Below, one piece after another: positions 8,202-16,792 of a stretch of DNA of 64,000 nt (position 1 is its first letter; each line of letters opens with the position of its first letter). The stretch covers positions 62,001 through 126,000 of the forward strand of contig NZ_JAINRD010000019.1 of the NCBI RefSeq assembly GCF_020400605.1. The letters are read 5' to 3'. The notes under the pieces are model-generated. The model did not search any database. It was not told where the DNA came from and saw only the letters and a list, made by a program, of their open reading frames with translations. The DNA is from Streptomyces aculeolatus. GTDB lineage: Bacteria; Actinomycetota; Actinomycetes; Streptomycetales; Streptomycetaceae. The translations under genes were made by a program, and so were the position numbers.

Positions 8202-9229
8202 ACAGAAGAAGCATCGCGGGGCCCCTGGTCAAGTCCCTCGTCTTCGTCGCGGTCACCGCACTGGCGACCACCGCGCTCGCCTTCTCCATCGCCAACACCG
8301 GCGTCGGCCCCACCGACGGCTACAGCGCCCGCTTCACCGACGTCACCGGCCTCGTCGAGGGCGACAGCGTGCGGGTCGCGGGCGTGAAGGTCGGCGAGGT
8401 CGAGTCCATCGAGCTGAGCGGGCGGCGGCACGCGCGGGTGGAGTTCACCGTACGGGAGGGGCGTGAGCTGCCCGCCTCCGTCAACGCGTCGGTCAAGTAC
8501 CTCAACATGGTCGGCCAGCGCTACATCGACCTGGAGCAGGGCGAGGGCCCGGTGGGCCGCTCGCTGCCGCCCGGCGGCACGATCCCGCTGGAGCGCACCC
8601 GGCCCGCGCTCGACCTCACCGAGCTGTTCAACGGCTTCCAGCCGCTGTTCCAGGGGCTGTCGCCGCAGGACACCAACAAGCTCGCGAACGAGATCGTCCA
8701 GGTCCTCCAGGGCCAGGGCGGGACGGTCGACAGCCTCGTCGAGACCGTCGGCTCGCTGACCAGCACGCTGGCCGCGAAGGACCAGGTGATCGGCGAGGTC
8801 ATCGACAACCTCACCGAGGTGGTGGAGACCGTGAACACCCGCGAGAAGGAGTTCAACGACCTGCTGGTCACCCTCCAGGACCTGGTCTCCGGCTTCGCCG
8901 ACGACCGCAAGCCGCTCTTCCGCGCCGTCGACGCCATGGGCGACCTGACGGCCAGCACCGCCGACCTCGTACGCGACGGCCGCGCCCCGCTGAAGGACGA
9001 CATCCACCAGGTCGGCCGCGTCGCCGAACGGCTGGCGGACAACACGCCGCTGGTGGAGGAGTTCCTGGAGCGGACGCCGGTCAAGATGGCCACGCTGGGG
9101 CGGCTCGCCTCGTACGGCTCGTGGTTCAACCTCTACCTCTGCGAGGCGCAGGTGACGGGCGTGAGCACGTCCGACGGCAGCGAGCCGCCGACCGGGATCT
9201 CCGTGACCCAGCCGAGGTGCGAGCGATGA
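8198..9229 (+). CDS. mceB: MceB-type lipid-binding protein
   Basis: A 343-residue protein with a GTG start overlapping the mceA stop. The N-terminal membrane anchor (LVKSLVFVAVTALATTALAF) precedes the MCE domain with the hallmark GDSVRVAGVKVGEV and GQRYIDL. After this comes a long coiled-coil-like region and the family end motif SWFNLYLCEA, then a second cysteine near the end (PRCER). It lacks an extended tail and is typical in length for MceB. It is one of six subunits of the lipid tunnel. Confidence 0.93.
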   Translation: MNRRSIAGPLVKSLVFVAVTALATTALAFSIANTGVGPTDGYSARFTDVTGLVEGDSVRVAGVKVGEVESIELSGRRHARVEFTVREGRELPASVNASVKYLNMVGQRYIDLEQGEGPVGRSLPPGGTIPLERTRPALDLTELFNGFQPLFQGLSPQDTNKLANEIVQVLQGQGGTVDSLVETVGSLTSTLAAKDQVIGEVIDNLTEVVETVNTREKEFNDLLVTLQDLVSGFADDRKPLFRAVDAMGDLTASTADLVRDGRAPLKDDIHQVGRVAERLADNTPLVEEFLERTPVKMATLGRLASYGSWFNLYLCEAQVTGVSTSDGSEPPTGISVTQPRCER

Positions 9230-10251
9230 GACTGCCCGCGCTGAAACCCGTACGCGAACGCAACCCCGTCGCCGTGGCGCTGGTGGGGCTGCTGGTCCTC
9301 GCCCTCGGCGGGCTCGCCGCCTACCGCGCCGACGCACTGCCCGGCGCCGGCGGCGGCACCGCCTACACGGCCCACTTCTCCGAGGCCGCCGGGCTGCGCC
9401 CCGGCGACGAGGTGCGGGTCGCGGGCGTGAAGGTGGGCGAGGTGGACGGCGTCGGCCTCGACGGGGCGAAGGTCGCCGTCGACTTCACGGTGCGCGACGC
9501 CTGGATCGGCGACCGGTCCACCGCCGCCATCGCCATCGAGACGCTCCTCGGCGAGAAGTACCTGGCCGTGGATCCGCTGGGCGACGCCCGGCAGGACGCC
9601 GACCAGCCCATCCCGGTCGACCGCACCACCGCCCCGTACGACGTCACCCAGGCGTTCCAGGACCTGTCGTCCACCGTCGGGGAACTGGACACCGACGCCC
9701 TCGCGGACAGCTTCGAGGTGATCTCGGAGACCTTCGAGGACACCCCGCCGAACGTGCGCAAGGCGGCGAACGGGCTGGCGGACCTCTCCGAGACCATCTC
9801 CTCCCGGGACGCCGAGCTGGCCCGGCTGCTGTCCGGCAGCAACGAGATCACCAAGACGCTGAAGAACCAGAACGACACCTTCGAGACGCTGCTGGAGGAC
9901 GGCAACGATCTGCTCGCCGAGGTACGCGCCCGGCGCGACGCGATCCACGCCCTCTTCACCGGCACCCGCGACCTGGCGAAGGAGCTGGACGGGCTGGTGG
10001 ACGACAACGAGGCGCAGATCGGCCCCACGCTCGACGCCCTCGACCGGGTCACCGACGTGCTCCAGGACAACGAGAAGAACCTCGACAAGGCGCTGGCCAC
10101 GGCCGGCCCGTACTACCGGCTCGTCGGCAACACCCTCGGCAGCGGGCGCTGGTTCGACAGCTACCTGTGCGGCCTGGTGCCCAAGGACTACGCGCCGGAC
10201 GTCGTGCCGGCCGCCGGCTGCAAGCCGCCCAAGCCGGAGGGGAGCCGATGA
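9226..10251 (+). CDS. mceC: MceC-type lipid-binding protein
   Basis: A 341-residue protein whose ATGA overlaps mceB. After a membrane anchor at residues 11-30 the MCE domain shows GDEVRVAGVKVGEVDGV and LGEKYLAV. The helical tunnel segment is followed by RWFDSYLCGLVP and a late second cysteine (AAGCKPP), the same arrangement as in MceB, to which it is closest. Length and order identify it as the C subunit. Confidence 0.92.
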   Translation: MRLPALKPVRERNPVAVALVGLLVLALGGLAAYRADALPGAGGGTAYTAHFSEAAGLRPGDEVRVAGVKVGEVDGVGLDGAKVAVDFTVRDAWIGDRSTAAIAIETLLGEKYLAVDPLGDARQDADQPIPVDRTTAPYDVTQAFQDLSSTVGELDTDALADSFEVISETFEDTPPNVRKAANGLADLSETISSRDAELARLLSGSNEITKTLKNQNDTFETLLEDGNDLLAEVRARRDAIHALFTGTRDLAKELDGLVDDNEAQIGPTLDALDRVTDVLQDNEKNLDKALATAGPYYRLVGNTLGSGRWFDSYLCGLVPKDYAPDVVPAAGCKPPKPEGSR

Positions 10252-11420
10252 TGGCACTGCCAGGAAGAGCGGCCGCCCGGCGCGCCCGCGCGGCCGCCGG
10301 CAGGCTGCGGCCCCGCAGACCGGTCGCGCTGCTGGTCGCCGCGGCGGTGCTGGTGGCCGCGGGCACCTGGGGCGTACGGGCGCTCACCGGCCCCGAAGGC
10401 AAGGCGGTGACCGCCTACTTCGACTCCGGAGTCGGCCTGTACGAGGGCTCGGACCTCAAGATCCTGGGCGTCAGGGTCGGCACCGTGGACTCCGTCGAGC
10501 CCGAAGGGGACCGGGTGCGCGTCGGATTGACCCTCGACGACGGCGTCCGGGCACCCGCGGACGTCCAGGCCGCGGTCATCGCGCCGAGCGTCGTCTCCGG
10601 CCGCTACGTGCAGCTCAGCCCCGCCTACACGGGCGGCCCCGAACTCGCCGACGGCGACGAGATCCCCGTCGAACGCACCGCGACCCCGGTGGAGATCGAC
10701 GAGCTGTACGCCTCCCTCACCGACCTCAGCGACGCCCTCGGCCCCGACGGCGCCAACGCCCAGGGGGAGCTGAGCGAGCTGCTCGAAACCGGCGCCCGCA
10801 ACCTGGAGGGCAACGGCAAGGAGATCGGCGACAGCATCGACCGGTTCGGCGACGCGACGCAGACGCTCTCCGGCCGCAGCGGCGACCTCTTCGGCACGAT
10901 CGAGAACCTGCAGTCCTTCACCACCATGCTGAAGAAGAACGACCGGCAGGTGCGCGACGCCGAGCGGCAGCTCGCCGACGTCGGCACCTTCCTCGCCGAG
11001 GACAAGGACGAACTGGCCGCGGCGCTGAAGGAACTGGGCCAAGCCCTCGGCAAGGTGCAGGGGTTCATCAAGGACAACCGCGGCCGGCTCAGGACCAACG
11101 TCGACAAGCTCGCCTCGCTGACCCGCATCCTCGTGGACAACCGGGCCTCACTCGCCGAGGCACTGGACGCCGCTCCGCTGGCCACCGACAACCTGCTGCG
11201 CGCCTACAACCCCGGCAAGCGCACCATCGACGGCCGCGGCAACCTCAACGAACTGAGCATGGGCGGCCCACCGGACGCCGGCCTGGCGAACACCGGCGGC
11301 GCCACCGGCCGCGAAGGGCTCGTACCGGCGCCCGCCGAGCGCCGCGCGGAGCTGCCCGCGCTGCCGCTGCCCGCGGTCGGCGACGTCTACGGCACGCCCG
11401 AGCAGGGAGGCGGCCGATGA
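10248..11420 (+). CDS. mceD: MceD-type lipid-binding protein
   Basis: A 390-residue protein with two adjacent ATG codons; the first overlaps the mceC stop (ATGA). An arginine-rich cytoplasmic head (about 25 residues) and a membrane anchor precede the MCE domain (YEGSDLKILGVRVGTV, SGRYVQL). The helical region is about 200 residues. The C-terminus is rich in Pro, Ala and Leu and, unlike MceB and MceC, has no cysteine pair. The LYEGSDLKILGV form is characteristic of the D subunit. Confidence 0.92.
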   Translation: MMALPGRAAARRARAAAGRLRPRRPVALLVAAAVLVAAGTWGVRALTGPEGKAVTAYFDSGVGLYEGSDLKILGVRVGTVDSVEPEGDRVRVGLTLDDGVRAPADVQAAVIAPSVVSGRYVQLSPAYTGGPELADGDEIPVERTATPVEIDELYASLTDLSDALGPDGANAQGELSELLETGARNLEGNGKEIGDSIDRFGDATQTLSGRSGDLFGTIENLQSFTTMLKKNDRQVRDAERQLADVGTFLAEDKDELAAALKELGQALGKVQGFIKDNRGRLRTNVDKLASLTRILVDNRASLAEALDAAPLATDNLLRAYNPGKRTIDGRGNLNELSMGGPPDAGLANTGGATGREGLVPAPAERRAELPALPLPAVGDVYGTPEQGGGR

Positions 11421-12811
11421 ACCGGCACCTCAAGACGGTCGCCGGGATCGCGACCGCCGCACTCGTCCTCGCCTCCCCCTTCGTGGTGATGGAGGTCTAC
11501 CAGAGTGCCGATGTCGAGTTCACCGGCATCCAGGACCTGCCGCTGCCCGGCGGCGCCGACCTCGGGAGCCACCCGTACGAGGTCACCGCCGAGTTCGAGG
11601 ACGTGCTGAGCCTCGTGCCGCAGTCCTCGGTCCGGGTCAACGACGTGGCCGTCGGCCGGGTCACCGACATCGAGGTCGCCGACGACGGCTGGACCGCGAT
11701 GGTCACCATGAAGGTCAACGGCGACGTGCGGCTGCCGGCCGGCGCGTACGCCCGGATCGAGCAGTCGAGCCTGCTGGGCGAGAAGTACGTCCAGCTCCTG
11801 GCCCCGCCCGCGAAGAAGCCGGTCGACGCGCAGGACGCGGGCGGCCTCGGCACCGCCCCCGGGGACGTGACCGCGGCCGCGGCCCCGGCCGGCGCGGAGC
11901 CCGACATCCCGCTCGCCCGCACCAACCGCAACCCGGAGGTCGAAGAGGTCTTCGGCGCCCTCTCGATGCTCCTCAACGGCGGCGGCATCGAGCAGCTGCG
12001 CACCATCAGCCGGGAGCTGAACGACGCGCTCGACGGCAACGAGCCGCAGGTCCGCTCCATGCTCAAGCGCGTCGACACCCTGATGAAGAGCCTCGACGAC
12101 AACAAGGACGGCATCACCGACGCGCTCGACAGCGTCAACCGGCTGTCCGCCACGCTCGCCACCCGCAAGACCGAGATCGGCGTCGTCCTCGACGACCTCA
12201 GCCCCGGCATGAAGGTGCTTGAGGAGCAGCGCGGCGCGCTGGTCACCATGCTGCGCTCGCTGGAACGGCTCTCCGACGTCGCGGTGGAGACCATCGACGC
12301 GAGCAAGGAGGACATGGTCGCCGACCTCAAGGCGCTGGGCCGGGTGCTGAAGAACCTCGCCGACGCCGGGGACGCGCTGCCGCAGTCGCTGGAGGTGCTG
12401 TTCACGTACCCCTTCACCGACGAGGTGCTGCGCGGCGTCAAGGGCGACTACCTCAACATCTACCTCACGGTGACCGCGCCTTCCGGTACGCAGATCATCC
12501 CGCCGCTGACCGAGGACCCGATCCCCGGTTCCGGCGACCCGGGCGGCGCCCCCGCGGGCACCGCCCTGACGCTGCCCCTGCCGTCCGTCGAGCCCACGGC
12601 GCCCGGCGGCGCCCCGCCGTCGTCCGGGGCGACCGGCGACCCGGCGCCGGACGACACGGCGTCGCGGGATCCGGGGTCCGGCACGCCCGGCGGCGACCCG
12701 TCCGACGGCGCCGGCACGCCGTCGGGGTCGCCGACGGACAGCCCGGCCGGTACGGAGCCCGCGTCGCCCCCGGCGTCCGGCAGCCGGTCACCCGGGGGTG
12801 AGAACTCGTGA
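11417..12811 (+). CDS. mceE: MceE-type protein without a visible lipobox
   Basis: A 464-residue protein, identified as the E subunit by IQDLPLPGGADLG followed by the MCE domain (SSVRVNDVAVGRV, LGEKYVQL). MceE proteins are normally lipoproteins with a cysteine just before this motif. Here the N-terminus reads VLASPFVVMEVYQSADVE and has no cysteine, so lipidation at the usual place is not possible and the hydrophobic segment probably stays as a membrane anchor. The last 95 residues are Pro/Gly/Ser/Thr/Asp-rich and unstructured. ATGA overlap with mceD, GTGA overlap with mceF. Confidence 0.9.
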   Translation: MNRHLKTVAGIATAALVLASPFVVMEVYQSADVEFTGIQDLPLPGGADLGSHPYEVTAEFEDVLSLVPQSSVRVNDVAVGRVTDIEVADDGWTAMVTMKVNGDVRLPAGAYARIEQSSLLGEKYVQLLAPPAKKPVDAQDAGGLGTAPGDVTAAAAPAGAEPDIPLARTNRNPEVEEVFGALSMLLNGGGIEQLRTISRELNDALDGNEPQVRSMLKRVDTLMKSLDDNKDGITDALDSVNRLSATLATRKTEIGVVLDDLSPGMKVLEEQRGALVTMLRSLERLSDVAVETIDASKEDMVADLKALGRVLKNLADAGDALPQSLEVLFTYPFTDEVLRGVKGDYLNIYLTVTAPSGTQIIPPLTEDPIPGSGDPGGAPAGTALTLPLPSVEPTAPGGAPPSSGATGDPAPDDTASRDPGSGTPGGDPSDGAGTPSGSPTDSPAGTEPASPPASGSRSPGGENS

Positions 12812-14073
12812 TCACCAGGTCCGTCATCGTCAAGAACATCGTGTTCGCCGTGGTCGCGGTGCTCGTCATCGGGTACGTCGGCGTGCGCTACGCCGACCTC
12901 GGACGCTACGTGGGCATGCGCGACTACTACACGGTCCGCGTCGAACTCGCCGAGACCGGCGGGCTGTTCACGCACGCGGAGGTCACCTACCGCGGGGTGT
13001 CCGTCGGGCGCGTCGGGTCGATCGAGCTGACCGACACGGGCGTCGAGGCCGAACTGCAGATCCGCGACTCCGCGCCGCCGATCCCCACCGACCTGTCCGC
13101 CGACGTCGCCAACTACTCGGCCGTGGGCGAGCAGTACATCGACCTCAAGCCCGCCGGCGGGTCCGGCCCGTACCTCGCGGACGGCGCCGTCGTCGGCCGC
13201 CAGCACACCGCGACACCCGCCCCCGTCACCAACCTCCTCACCAGCATCGACTCCTTCGCCACCTCCGTCGACACCGGCGAGCTGCGCACCGTCGTCGACG
13301 AACTCGGCGACGCCCTCGCCGGCCAGGGCGAGAACCTCCAGCGGCTCCTGGACACCGGCAGCGAGTTCGTCCGCGCCGCCGACGAGGCACTGCCGTACAG
13401 CACCCGGCTCATGATCGACGGCGAGACGGTGCTGCGCACGCAGAACGACTCCGGCGAGGCGCTGCGGGAGTTCGCGGAGGGCGCCGAGGAGCTGACCGCG
13501 CAGCTCAAGCGCTCCGACGGCGACCTGCGCCGCGTCGTCGAGGCCGGGCCGGGCGCCGCGAGCCAGGTCACCGGCCTGCTGCGGGACCTCGACCCGAGCC
13601 TGAGCATCCTGCTCGCGAACCTCCTGACCACCTCGGAGATCGCCGTGACCCGGCAGGACGGCCTGGAGCAACTGCTCGTCCAGCTGCCGCAGGTCGCCGC
13701 CGCCGGCTCCACCGCCATCACCTCCGACGGGGCGCGCTTCGGCCTGGCCCTCAGCTTCTTCGACCCGCTGCCCTGCACCCAGGGGTACGGCTCCACGGCG
13801 TACCGCAACGGCCTCAGGACCAGCCCGGCGGGCTTCAACACCGCCGCCCGCTGCACCGCCCCGGCGGCCGGCGGCGTCAACGTCCGCGGCTCCGCGCACT
13901 CCCCGGGCGGCGGCGCCGTACCCGCTCCGGCCAAGCCGGGCTCCGGCCTCGCCGACGACCGGCCGGGCACCCGCGCCGCACCCGGCGCCCTGCCCGGCGC
14001 GCTCGGACTGCCCGCGACCGGCGACGGACCCACCGACATGGCCGGGCTGCTCGGCCTGAAGGAGGCGCGATGA
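12808..14073 (+). CDS. mceF: MceF-type lipid-binding protein
   Basis: A 421-residue protein with a GTG start overlapping the mceE stop. The membrane anchor is NIVFAVVAVLVIGYVGV, then LGRYVGMRDYYTV and the MCE domain (THAEVTYRGVSVGRVGS, GEQYIDL), all typical of the F subunit. The helical part ends in a cysteine-containing segment (PLPCTQGY, AARCTAP) and a Pro/Gly/Ala-rich tail. It closes the set of six Mce subunits. ATGA overlap with the first Mce-associated gene. Confidence 0.92.
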   Translation: MITRSVIVKNIVFAVVAVLVIGYVGVRYADLGRYVGMRDYYTVRVELAETGGLFTHAEVTYRGVSVGRVGSIELTDTGVEAELQIRDSAPPIPTDLSADVANYSAVGEQYIDLKPAGGSGPYLADGAVVGRQHTATPAPVTNLLTSIDSFATSVDTGELRTVVDELGDALAGQGENLQRLLDTGSEFVRAADEALPYSTRLMIDGETVLRTQNDSGEALREFAEGAEELTAQLKRSDGDLRRVVEAGPGAASQVTGLLRDLDPSLSILLANLLTTSEIAVTRQDGLEQLLVQLPQVAAAGSTAITSDGARFGLALSFFDPLPCTQGYGSTAYRNGLRTSPAGFNTAARCTAPAAGGVNVRGSAHSPGGGAVPAPAKPGSGLADDRPGTRAAPGALPGALGLPATGDGPTDMAGLLGLKEAR

Positions 14074-14612
14074 GCACCCGACTGCCCCCGCTCCGGGGCG
14101 TACCGCAGCGGCGGACGGTCCTCGCCGCGCTCGCCGCCGCCCTGGTCCTCGCCTTCGCCGGCTTCTCCGCCTGGCGCTACGCGGACGCCGCGACCCGCGA
14201 CGACCTGGACTTCGCCCGCGAGCGCGACCGCGTGCTCGCCGCCGGCCAGGAGCACATCGGGACGCTCAACAGCATCGACGGTGCCGACCCCGACGCGGGC
14301 CTGGCGCGCTGGCAGGACGCCACCACCGGGCAGCTGCACGAGGACCTGCGCCGGTCGCGGGCCGCAAGCGCCGACGCCTTCGAGCGCGCCGGTATCACTG
14401 CCCGCGCGACGGTCACGGAGGCCGCCGTCACCGAGCTGGACACGCGCGCGGGCACCGCGAAGGCGCTGGCCACGCTGCGGGTGGAGACCAGCGGCGGGGC
14501 GGAGGGGACGCGTACGGACCGCAAGCGGTACGAGGCGGGACTCGAACGGACGGCGGACGGCTGGAAGATCGCGTCGCTCACCGCGATCACGGTGGAGGGG
14601 AGCGGGACATGA
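14070..14612 (+). CDS. Mce-associated membrane protein (pair 1, short)
   Basis: A 180-residue protein with one N-terminal membrane helix (residues 16-38) and an outside domain of the Mam type: a heptad-like helix (DLDFARERDRVLAAGQEHI), then GLARWQDATTG and a cystatin/NTF2-like beta part ending DGWKIASL. Mam proteins are thought to stabilise Mce complexes. The same domain recurs in the gene at 15331 (GLDRWEASATG, DGWKLSAL), so this and the following gene form a unit that has been duplicated. ATGA overlap with mceF. Confidence 0.85.
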   Translation: MSTRLPPLRGVPQRRTVLAALAAALVLAFAGFSAWRYADAATRDDLDFARERDRVLAAGQEHIGTLNSIDGADPDAGLARWQDATTGQLHEDLRRSRAASADAFERAGITARATVTEAAVTELDTRAGTAKALATLRVETSGGAEGTRTDRKRYEAGLERTADGWKIASLTAITVEGSGT

Positions 14613-15313
14613 GCCGGGACAGCACGGCGGGGACCGCCGTCACCGCACGCGAGCAGGATCCGGCGGAGCGGGCGGAGCAGCGGGAGCCGGAGGAGCCGGG
14701 GCAGAAGGGGGACCCGGCGGCCGGGCCACCCGAGCCCGGCACGACCGGCGAGTCCGCCGAAGCCGCCGAGCCCTCCGAGTCCGGCGGCGCGGAGCGTACG
14801 CGCCGCGGGACCGCAAGCCGCCGCCTGCGCGTCGCCGGCGTCGCGCTGCTGGCCGCGCTGCTCCTCGCCGGTACGGGCCTGCTCGTCCAGGCCGCGCGGC
14901 TCAACGGCGACGACGCGCTGGCCAACCGCGCGCTGACCGACGCCTCCGCCACCGCGGCCGTCTCCGGCGACGTCAGCAACGCCCTCAGCAAGGTGTTCTC
15001 GTACGCGCCGGAAGACCCCGGCGTCACCGCCAGGGACGCCGACGAACTCCTCGCCGGCCGCGCCCGCGAGCAGTACCGCCGGCTCTTCGGCCAGATCCAG
15101 CAGCGGGTCGTCGCCCAGGAGCTGACGCTGACGACCCACGTCGTACGCGCCGGGGTGGTCCGCCTCGACGGCGACGACGCCACCTTGCTGGTCCTCCTCG
15201 ACCAGGTCACCGAGCGCAGGGGCGAGGACCCCGCGAGCGTCGGCGCGCAGCTGTCCGTCACCGCCGAGAAGCAGGACGGGCAGTGGCGCATCACCGACCT
15301 GAAGTCCCGCTAG
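14609..15313 (+). CDS. Mce-associated membrane protein (pair 1, long)
   Basis: A 234-residue protein. A disordered, charged cytoplasmic head of about 70 residues (Glu/Pro/Gly-rich) is followed by one membrane helix near residues 72-95 and an outside domain ending DGQWRITDLKSR. Residues such as LLAGRAREQYRRLF and LTLTTHVVRAGVV align by eye with YLTGKAVGQHRQML and LVLTTTVTDSAVE in the gene at 15968, its duplicate. ATGA overlap with the preceding gene. Function is inferred from the family and from the operon. Confidence 0.83.
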   Translation: MSRDSTAGTAVTAREQDPAERAEQREPEEPGQKGDPAAGPPEPGTTGESAEAAEPSESGGAERTRRGTASRRLRVAGVALLAALLLAGTGLLVQAARLNGDDALANRALTDASATAAVSGDVSNALSKVFSYAPEDPGVTARDADELLAGRAREQYRRLFGQIQQRVVAQELTLTTHVVRAGVVRLDGDDATLLVLLDQVTERRGEDPASVGAQLSVTAEKQDGQWRITDLKSR

Positions 15314-15330
15314 CGAAAGGGCGGATCGAC

Positions 15331-15945
15331 GTGAGCCTCAGGAAGAACCCCCTGCTGGCGCTGGCCCTCGTGGCGGTGGCGCTGGCGGCGGTGCTCGCGG
15401 CCTGGGCCGGCACCTCCTGGTACGCGGCCGCCGACGACGACGCGGCGGACTTCGCCGCCTCCCGGGACGACGCGCTGGCCGCCGCCCGGCAGGCCGTGAC
15501 GAACCTCAACACCCTCGACCACCGCGACCTGGACGAGGGCCTGGACCGCTGGGAGGCGTCCGCCACCGGCGAACTCCTCACCCAACTCCGGCAGGGCCGC
15601 GACGGGTTCGAGAAGGAGGTGCGGAAGGCGGAGACGGTGACCACGGCCGAGGTGCTGTCGGCGGCGCTGACCGAGCTGGACGACCGGGCCGGCCGGGCGG
15701 ACGTGCTGGTGGCGGTCCGTATCACCGTCGCCGCGCCCGGGGAGAAGCCGCAGGCGAAGCAGAGCCGGATGCTCGGCGAGGTCACCCGCACCGGCGACGG
15801 CTGGAAGCTCAGTGCCCTCGGGCAGGCGCCGGCGGGCGACTCCGCGGGCGGGAACGCGAGCGAGGGGTCGGGCGAGGGCTCCGGCCAGGGCGCCGACCAG
15901 GGATCGGGCTCGGACTCGGGCCGGGCCGGCGAAGCCGGGCAGTGA
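15331..15945 (+). CDS. Mce-associated membrane protein (pair 2, short)
   Basis: A 204-residue protein. The GTG start at 15331 has GAAAGGG about 9 bases upstream and leads straight into a membrane helix (LLALALVAVALAAVLAAWAG). The external domain matches the gene at 14070 (DDALAAARQAVTNLNTLD, GLDRWEASATG). The last 35 residues are Gly/Ser/Glu-rich and unstructured (ASEGSGEGSGQGADQGSGSD). It stands 17 bp after the previous stop, so the tight overlaps of the upstream operon loosen here. Confidence 0.83.
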   Translation: MSLRKNPLLALALVAVALAAVLAAWAGTSWYAAADDDAADFAASRDDALAAARQAVTNLNTLDHRDLDEGLDRWEASATGELLTQLRQGRDGFEKEVRKAETVTTAEVLSAALTELDDRAGRADVLVAVRITVAAPGEKPQAKQSRMLGEVTRTGDGWKLSALGQAPAGDSAGGNASEGSGEGSGQGADQGSGSDSGRAGEAGQ

Positions 15946-15967
15946 ACTTCCGGAGAGGACCGCACAG

Positions 15968-16696
15968 ATGTCGACGACCCGCCACCTGATCAACCGGCGC
16001 CGCCGCACCGCACCCCCCGCCGGGGAGTCCCCGGCGGCGGCCCGGCGGCAGTCCGCGTCCGCCGTACGTGCCAGGCCCAGGACCCGGCCCGCGGCCCGGC
16101 CGGCGGAGTCCGCCGCCAAGCAGGGCCCGGTGCCCGCGCGGCGCCCGCGGGGCGGCGGCGGGGACCGCGGCGCCGGCTCCGCGGCGCCGGCGCGCGGCGG
16201 GCGCCTCACCGCGGCGCTGGGCGCCGCCGCCGTACTCCTCGGCTGCTTCGCGGCCTTCGCCGCCGTGCAGGCGAGCGGCGGCGACGACCCGGCCGCGGAG
16301 AACGCGGCGCTCGTGGACGCCCCGCTGACCAGCGAGGTCAAGGGCGGCGTCGGCGAGGCCGTGGAGGCGGTGTTCTCCGTCGACTACACCGACCTCGACG
16401 AGAACCGGCAGGCGGCCCGCACGTACCTCACCGGCAAGGCCGTCGGCCAGCACCGGCAGATGCTCGCGGACGTCCGCGAGCAGGCCCCGTCGCAGAAGCT
16501 CGTCCTCACCACCACCGTGACCGACTCGGCCGTGGAACTCGCCGACGACGGTGCGGCCCGCGTGCTGGTCTTCGCCGACCAGCGCAACACCCGTACGGAC
16601 ACGGACGAGACGTCGTACGGCGCCGCGATGGTCGCGGTGGACGCGGTGAAGGACGACGGCAGGTGGCGGATCTCGAACATCGACACCTTCGGCTGA
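15968..16696 (+). CDS. Mce-associated membrane protein (pair 2, long)
   Basis: A 242-residue protein. The ATG at 15968 follows GGAGAGG. The first 80 residues are Arg/Pro/Ala-rich and cytoplasmic, followed by a membrane helix (LTAALGAAAVLLGCFAAFAA) and the external domain ending DGRWRISNIDTF. It is the counterpart of the gene at 14609, giving the order short-long-short-long for the four Mce-associated genes. Confidence 0.83.
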   Translation: MSTTRHLINRRRRTAPPAGESPAAARRQSASAVRARPRTRPAARPAESAAKQGPVPARRPRGGGGDRGAGSAAPARGGRLTAALGAAAVLLGCFAAFAAVQASGGDDPAAENAALVDAPLTSEVKGGVGEAVEAVFSVDYTDLDENRQAARTYLTGKAVGQHRQMLADVREQAPSQKLVLTTTVTDSAVELADDGAARVLVFADQRNTRTDTDETSYGAAMVAVDAVKDDGRWRISNIDTFG

Positions 16697-16792
16697 CGGC
16701 AGGGCGGGCACGGCGTTCACGACGGCCACGGCGCTTCACGATGTCCACGGCGAACCACTGCACACCCTCGACTTCCGCCGGGAGGCAGGTCC

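Noticed and set aside
12460..13899. 479-codon open frame on the minus strand
   Set aside because: Antisense to mceE and mceF, low complexity Gly/Val/Asp, no ribosome-binding site.
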